8,395 nucleotides of DNA from CANJBX01 sp041487815 (lineage in GTDB: Bacteria > Pseudomonadota > Alphaproteobacteria > Rhizobiales > Xanthobacteraceae), in contig JBGPOB010000155.1 in NCBI GenBank assembly GCA_041487815.1, positions 1-8,395 of the forward strand. The letters are read 5' to 3'. The notes under the pieces are model-generated. The model saw only the letters and a list, made by a program, of their open reading frames with translations. It did not search any database and was not told the DNA's origin. Shown piece by piece: positions 4,867 through 8,395 of the stretch; positions within the stretch are counted from its first letter, which is position 1; each line of letters starts with the position of its first letter. The position numbers and the translations under genes were made by a program.

Positions 4867-6507
4867 ATGAAAGTCGGCGCGGCGATCGCGGAAATCATGA
4901 AGCGCGAGGGGGTCGAGATTCTCTGCGCCTATCCGGTTAATCACCTGATCGAGCACGCGGCCAATATCGACATCCGGCCGATCATCGTGCGCCAGGAACG
5001 CGTCGGTCTGCACATGGCGGACGCGATCTCGCGCCTGACCTCGGGCCAAAAGATCGGCGCTTTCTGCATGCAGCACGGCCCCGGCACCGAAAACGCCTAC
5101 GGCGGCATCGCGCAGGCCTATTCCGAATCGATCCCGATCCTGGTGGTGCCCGGCGGTTTTCCGCGCCGCACCGCGCAGGTCGGCGCCAACTATTACGCGA
5201 CGCGCGAAATGCGCGGCATCACCAAGTCGGCGGAATCGATCACGAGTGCGGGCGAAGTGCCCAACATCATGCGCCGCGCGTTCTCGCGCCTGCGCAACGG
5301 TCGCGGCGGACCGGCGCTGGTGGAAGTCCCGGGCGATCTGTGGAACGAGGAACTGCCCGGCGAACTCAACTACAAGCCGGTGGTAGCAACGCGCATTGCG
5401 CCTGACCCGGACGCCGTGCGCGATGCGGCCACGGCGCTGGTCAAAGCCAAGCGGCCGGTGATCTACGCCGGGCAGGGCGTGCATTGGGCGCGGGCATGGA
5501 AGCAGTTGCGCGCGCTGGCCGAGCTGCTTGCGATCCCTGTGGTCACCAGCCTCGAAGGCAAGAGCGCGTTTCCGGAAACCCATCCGCTGTCGCTCGGCTC
5601 CGGCGGCGTCGCGGTGCCCAAACCTGTGCGCTATTTCCTCGACCATTCCGACGTGATCTTCGGCATCGGCTGCAGTTTTACCGAAACGTCCTTTGGCGTG
5701 CCAATGCCGAAGGGCAAGACCATGATTCACTCAACCCTCGACGAGGCGCATCTCAACAAGGACATCTACGCCGATATCGCGCTCATCGGCGACGCCGGCC
5801 TGACGCTCGACGCGTTGCTGGAAGAACTGAAATCGCACGTCAAGACTAAGCGCGACGCGACGGCGGTGAGCAAGGAAATCGCCGACATGCGCAAGGCGTG
5901 GCTCAAGGAGTGGATGCCCAAGTTGACGCTCGACGAGACGCCGCTGTCGCCTTATCGCGTGATCTGGGATCTCCTGCACACCGTCGACGTTGCGAACACG
6001 ATCATCACCCACGACGCCGGCTCGCCGCGCGATCAGTTGTCGCCGTTCTGGACCACGACCGAGCCGCTGACCTACATAGGCTGGGGCAAGACCACGCAGC
6101 TCGGCTATGGCCTCGGCCTCGCCATGGGCGCCAAGCTCGTGCATCCCGACAAGCTTTGCATCAACGTCTGGGGCGACGCGGCAATCGGCTTCACCGGCAT
6201 GGATTTCGAAACCGCGGTGCGCGAGCGCATCCCGATCCTGTCGATTCTGCTCAATAACTTCTCGATGGCGATCGAGCTGCCGATCATGCCGATCTCGACC
6301 AAGAAATATCGCTCGACCGATATTTCCGGCGACTACGCCGCGATGGCGCGCGCCTTCGGCGGCTACGGCGAGCGCGTCAGTGCGCCGAAGGACATCATCC
6401 CGGCGATCAGGCGCGGTATCGCAGAGACCAAAAAGGGCAAGCCGGCGCTGCTGGAATTCATCACGGCGAAGGAAACGGTGATTTCGAAGTATTTGCCGGA
6501 AGCGTGA
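4867..6507 (+). CDS. Thiamine diphosphate-dependent enzyme (acetolactate synthase / oxalyl-CoA decarboxylase superfamily)
   Basis: This 546-residue protein has the full three-domain layout of ThDP-dependent 2-oxoacid or acyl-CoA lyases. The pyrimidine domain is about 1-165, with the cofactor-activating Glu at E44 in VRQERVG and GPGTENA at 71-77. The central domain is about 185-320 (RPVIYAGQGVHW at 196-207). The pyrophosphate domain is about 360-535 (GYGLGLAMGAKL at 413-424). The metal/ThDP motif runs from G436-D437-A438 to N463-N464, the correct GDx-(about 24)-NN spacing, but with Ala in place of the usual third Gly. GDAAIGFTGMDFET resembles the GDSAFGFSGME motif of oxalyl-CoA decarboxylase and 2-hydroxyacyl-CoA lyase more than acetolactate synthase. 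The length is typical. It is a cytoplasmic enzyme, probably decarboxylating or cleaving a 2-oxoacid or acyl-CoA. It follows the 2-hydroxyacid dehydrogenase after a 253-bp spacer. The superfamily is certain, the reaction is not. Confidence 0.9.
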   Translation: MKVGAAIAEIMKREGVEILCAYPVNHLIEHAANIDIRPIIVRQERVGLHMADAISRLTSGQKIGAFCMQHGPGTENAYGGIAQAYSESIPILVVPGGFPRRTAQVGANYYATREMRGITKSAESITSAGEVPNIMRRAFSRLRNGRGGPALVEVPGDLWNEELPGELNYKPVVATRIAPDPDAVRDAATALVKAKRPVIYAGQGVHWARAWKQLRALAELLAIPVVTSLEGKSAFPETHPLSLGSGGVAVPKPVRYFLDHSDVIFGIGCSFTETSFGVPMPKGKTMIHSTLDEAHLNKDIYADIALIGDAGLTLDALLEELKSHVKTKRDATAVSKEIADMRKAWLKEWMPKLTLDETPLSPYRVIWDLLHTVDVANTIITHDAGSPRDQLSPFWTTTEPLTYIGWGKTTQLGYGLGLAMGAKLVHPDKLCINVWGDAAIGFTGMDFETAVRERIPILSILLNNFSMAIELPIMPISTKKYRSTDISGDYAAMARAFGGYGERVSAPKDIIPAIRRGIAETKKGKPALLEFITAKETVISKYLPEA

Positions 6508-6566
6508 GCGGCCGATCGAACGGATTGCCGTGGTTGCGAAATCGCAGCGCGAATTGACCGGTGCGA

Positions 6567-6595
6567 CGGACCGCGACGGGTCCGCTATCCCGTCG
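6567..6595. terminator. Possible bidirectional terminator hairpins in the convergent gap
   Basis: Two mutually exclusive stems overlap between the convergent stop codons. One is CGGACC (6567-6572) with GGTCCG (6579-6584). The other is CGACGGG (6574-6580) with CCCGTCG (6589-6595), 7 bp around an 8-base loop. Neither is followed by a T-run, so intrinsic termination is doubtful. The rest of 6508-6595 shows nothing recognisable. Confidence 0.25.
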
Positions 6596-7384
6596 TCACC
6601 CAGGTGTCGCCGTCACCCAGCGGAAGCGGTTGGTCTGGCGCACCGAGCCATCGGGACGCGTGAATGGCACCAGCGTGCCGAGCACAGCGCGTTTCACGGC
6701 GTCCTCGCCGGAGTGACGCACCGCGCGCACCGCCGGCGCCGCGGCGGCGATCGCGCGCCAGGCCATTGCGGCGTCGCGATAGACGAATTCGCAAGTGATC
6801 TCGCCGCTTGCCGAGGGTGCGAGCCCGGCGTTGCGCATCAGGCTTTCGATCACGCCACGCTCGGCGTAGGCAATCGACACTGCAGCCGGCACTGAAGGCG
6901 CGGGCAGCAAGGCAAAGACCGCCGGCATGGTCGCGTTAATCAGGTCGCAGTGCTCCTTGCGCCCCCACACCAGCATGGCAACCACGCCGCGCGCGCGGCA
7001 AACGCGGCGAGCCTCGCCTAGCGCCTTGCCTGCGTCGGCAGCGAACTGGAACGCATTGAAACTCGTGATGATGTCGAACGCGCCGGCATCGAACGGCAAG
7101 GCTTCCATCTCGCCGACCTCAATGCGTGCGCCCGGCAGCCGCGTGCGCGCAACGTCGACCAACGCCGCTGCTGCATCGAGCCCGCAGACTTGCGCGCCGC
7201 GCTCGCGCGCCGCCACGAGTGCGCCGCCCGCGCCGCATCCGACGTCAAGCAATTGGATGCCGGGACCGATGCGGCATTGCGCCAGCAGCGCGTCATAGGC
7301 CGGGCGCCAGGCGGGTTCCTGCACCTGCGCCCAATCGCGCGCCTTGGCGCCCCATAACTCACCTTGTACTTCCGCCGACCCCAT
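6596..7384 (-). CDS. Class I SAM-dependent methyltransferase (Methyltransf_11/25-like)
   Basis: This 262-residue protein carries the class I methyltransferase signature. Motif I is LLDVGCGAGG (45-54), which holds the SAM-binding loop. An acidic D70 in CGLDAA closes the second strand and should bind the SAM ribose. A GEMEALPF segment (91-98) is the usual adenine-side motif, and FDIITSFNAFQF (103-114) is motif IV. The N-terminal VQGELWGAKARDWAQVQEP resembles UbiE-like or tailoring methyltransferases that act on small molecules; the acceptor is not identifiable. The ATG at 7384 is preceded by GGGAGGG (complement of 7393-7399) at eight bases. It begins 34 bp after the stop of the CocE-type hydrolase on the same strand, so the two are likely co-transcribed. 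It converges on the ThDP enzyme gene and is probably functionally separate from it. Confidence 0.9.
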   Translation of the reverse strand: MGSAEVQGELWGAKARDWAQVQEPAWRPAYDALLAQCRIGPGIQLLDVGCGAGGALVAARERGAQVCGLDAAAALVDVARTRLPGARIEVGEMEALPFDAGAFDIITSFNAFQFAADAGKALGEARRVCRARGVVAMLVWGRKEHCDLINATMPAVFALLPAPSVPAAVSIAYAERGVIESLMRNAGLAPSASGEITCEFVYRDAAMAWRAIAAAAPAVRAVRHSGEDAVKRAVLGTLVPFTRPDGSVRQTNRFRWVTATPG

Positions 7385-7418
7385 CGCGGCGGCCCTCCCG
7401 ACCCAGTCATGAAACGCG

Positions 7419-8395
7419 TTATTTCTCCGGTATCACCGGCACCAGCAGATAGCTCTCATATTGCCCGCCGGCGTGAATCACATGCCGGCCCTTGTTCACG
7501 CTCATCGCGGTGTGGCGGAAGTAGACCGGCGCGATCTTGGTCGGATAGCGATTGAGATCGTCGCCCTGCACGATCAGGCGCAGTGTCTCGCCGGCCGCAA
7601 AGCGCGTGCCCGACGGCCAGATTTCGATATCGAGCGGCACGATCTCGCCCGGCTTGATTTTTTGCGCGCGCGTGTGCGGGTGCACCGGCTGCCACTCGGT
7701 TGACTTTGCAGGATCGAGTTCGCGATGCGAGGCGCGCAGCCAGCCGAGCGCGACCGGGCCGTCGTCGAATTGCGCGTAGTAGGCGAAGGGGACGAATTTT
7801 CCATCCTTGTCGAGCTTGTGCAGACCGACGAACACATCCATGTCGTCGCTCGCCTCGCATGACATGAAGACGCGCAGCTTCATATAGCCGGTCAGCTCCA
7901 TGGCCTTATCGAACGTGATGTCAAACGTCGCGCGGTCTGCTTCCGCCAGGTCGGGAACGATGGAATCGTAGGACACCGAGGCCGCTTCGCGTACCGGTTC
8001 GCGCTGCAACGCCTTGCGGGACGCGTTGAGATAGAACTTCGTGTACTGCGTGCGCGCCAGCGGCCATTCGTTTTCAGCGCGGAATTTTCCGACGCCGTTT
8101 CTTTCGCGCACCTCGACCTGCACTTTCAGCCAGGATTTGACCTCGTTGTCGGCGCCCTTGAGGAAATGGTCGAAGAACACATGCAGCCGTCGCATGTTTT
8201 CCGGCACGTAGTAATGCGCCCATTTCTTCTGCCCGTGCGCCAGCAGCCACTTCTGCTTCGAGGCAATATGCTTGAACCCCTCGAACGTGCCGCGCGTATG
8301 CAGGCCTTGGTCGGTCCAGCTGGCAACCACAAAAGCCGGCGCGGTTATCTTTGAAAAATCCACCGCCTTCGATCGCCAGAAATCGTCGAACAACG
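7419..8395 (-). CDS. CocE/NonD-family hydrolase, C-terminal part (runs off the right edge)
   Basis: About 325 residues are visible. The frame is open to the window edge, and the TTG at 8393 is almost certainly an internal codon. Family members (CocE, X-Pro dipeptidyl peptidase type) are typically 550-670 residues, so roughly the N-terminal half, including the nucleophile Ser, lies outside. The visible part starts in the alpha/beta-hydrolase core. The likely catalytic Asp is in ASWTDQGLHTRG (codon 8310-8312), and a candidate catalytic His is in LLAHGQKKW (codon 8235-8237). A second His follows seven residues later, in AHYY. The rest, about 8080-7430, is the jelly-roll C-terminal domain, marked by FDITFDKAMELTGYMKLR, then DMDVFVGLHKLDKDGKF and LRLIVQGDD. 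These enzymes hydrolyse esters or N-terminal X-Pro peptides; substrate unknown. It is followed by the methyltransferase in the same direction. Confidence 0.88.
   Translation of the reverse strand, partial: LFDDFWRSKAVDFSKITAPAFVVASWTDQGLHTRGTFEGFKHIASKQKWLLAHGQKKWAHYYVPENMRRLHVFFDHFLKGADNEVKSWLKVQVEVRERNGVGKFRAENEWPLARTQYTKFYLNASRKALQREPVREAASVSYDSIVPDLAEADRATFDITFDKAMELTGYMKLRVFMSCEASDDMDVFVGLHKLDKDGKFVPFAYYAQFDDGPVALGWLRASHRELDPAKSTEWQPVHPHTRAQKIKPGEIVPLDIEIWPSGTRFAAGETLRLIVQGDDLNRYPTKIAPVYFRHTAMSVNKGRHVIHAGGQYESYLLVPVIPEK

Noticed and set aside
4828..5730. 300-residue minus-strand open frame opposite the ThDP enzyme
   Set aside because: Antisense shadow with His/Arg/Ala-rich low-information sequence. 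The plus-strand frame carries all the ThDP motifs.

Overview
The window looks like a chromosomal accessory/catabolic region of a GC-rich proteobacterium. It is about 60-65% G+C by eye, with strong third-position GC bias and GGAG-type ribosome binding sites. The closest fit is an alphaproteobacterium of the Bradyrhizobium/Hyphomicrobiales type. The reasons are the orphan Bug (TctC-type) periplasmic receptors, the ThDP-enzyme and 2-hydroxyacid dehydrogenase neighbourhood, and a GGGGTGGGGTGA/CCCTCCCC palindromic intergenic repeat of a kind I associate with that group. The taxonomic call is an inference. A betaproteobacterium, where Bug receptors also abound, is not excluded.

Layout. (1) 1-200, minus: the 5' end of a SnoaL/NTF2-like protein running off the left edge, divergent from the rest. 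(2) 201-379: a divergent intergenic control region. (3) 380-4613, plus: four co-directional genes. These are a Bug receptor, a cytoplasmic beta-propeller protein, a second and dissimilar Bug receptor, and a D-2-hydroxyacid dehydrogenase. The gaps are 58-94 bp and each gene has its own good Shine-Dalgarno, so a loose operon is plausible. (4) 4614-4866: a 253-bp spacer dominated by a 142-bp nested palindrome (4646-4787). (5) 4867-6507, plus: a 546-residue ThDP-dependent enzyme of the acetolactate synthase/oxalyl-CoA decarboxylase superfamily. (6) 6508-6595: a short convergent gap with competing hairpins. (7) 6596-8395, minus: a class I SAM methyltransferase preceded by a CocE/NonD-type hydrolase that runs off the right edge; these two probably form a separate operon.

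How the genes may work together (inference). The two Bug receptors would capture small carboxylates in the periplasm. No TctA/TctB membrane genes are present here, so they would need permeases encoded elsewhere or a sensing role. The dehydrogenase would oxidise a D-2-hydroxyacid to a 2-oxoacid (or the reverse). The ThDP enzyme would then cleave or decarboxylate a 2-oxoacid or acyl-CoA. The beta-propeller carries a set of His/Glu residues at equivalent blade positions and could be a lyase or lactonase acting on the same substrate. No gene identifies the substrate. Several family-defining motifs are altered: the dehydrogenase nucleotide-binding loop reads AFGHVA rather than GxGxxG, the ThDP motif starts GDA rather than GDG, and the second Bug receptor has changed ligand-loop residues. 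The module may therefore act on an unassigned compound.
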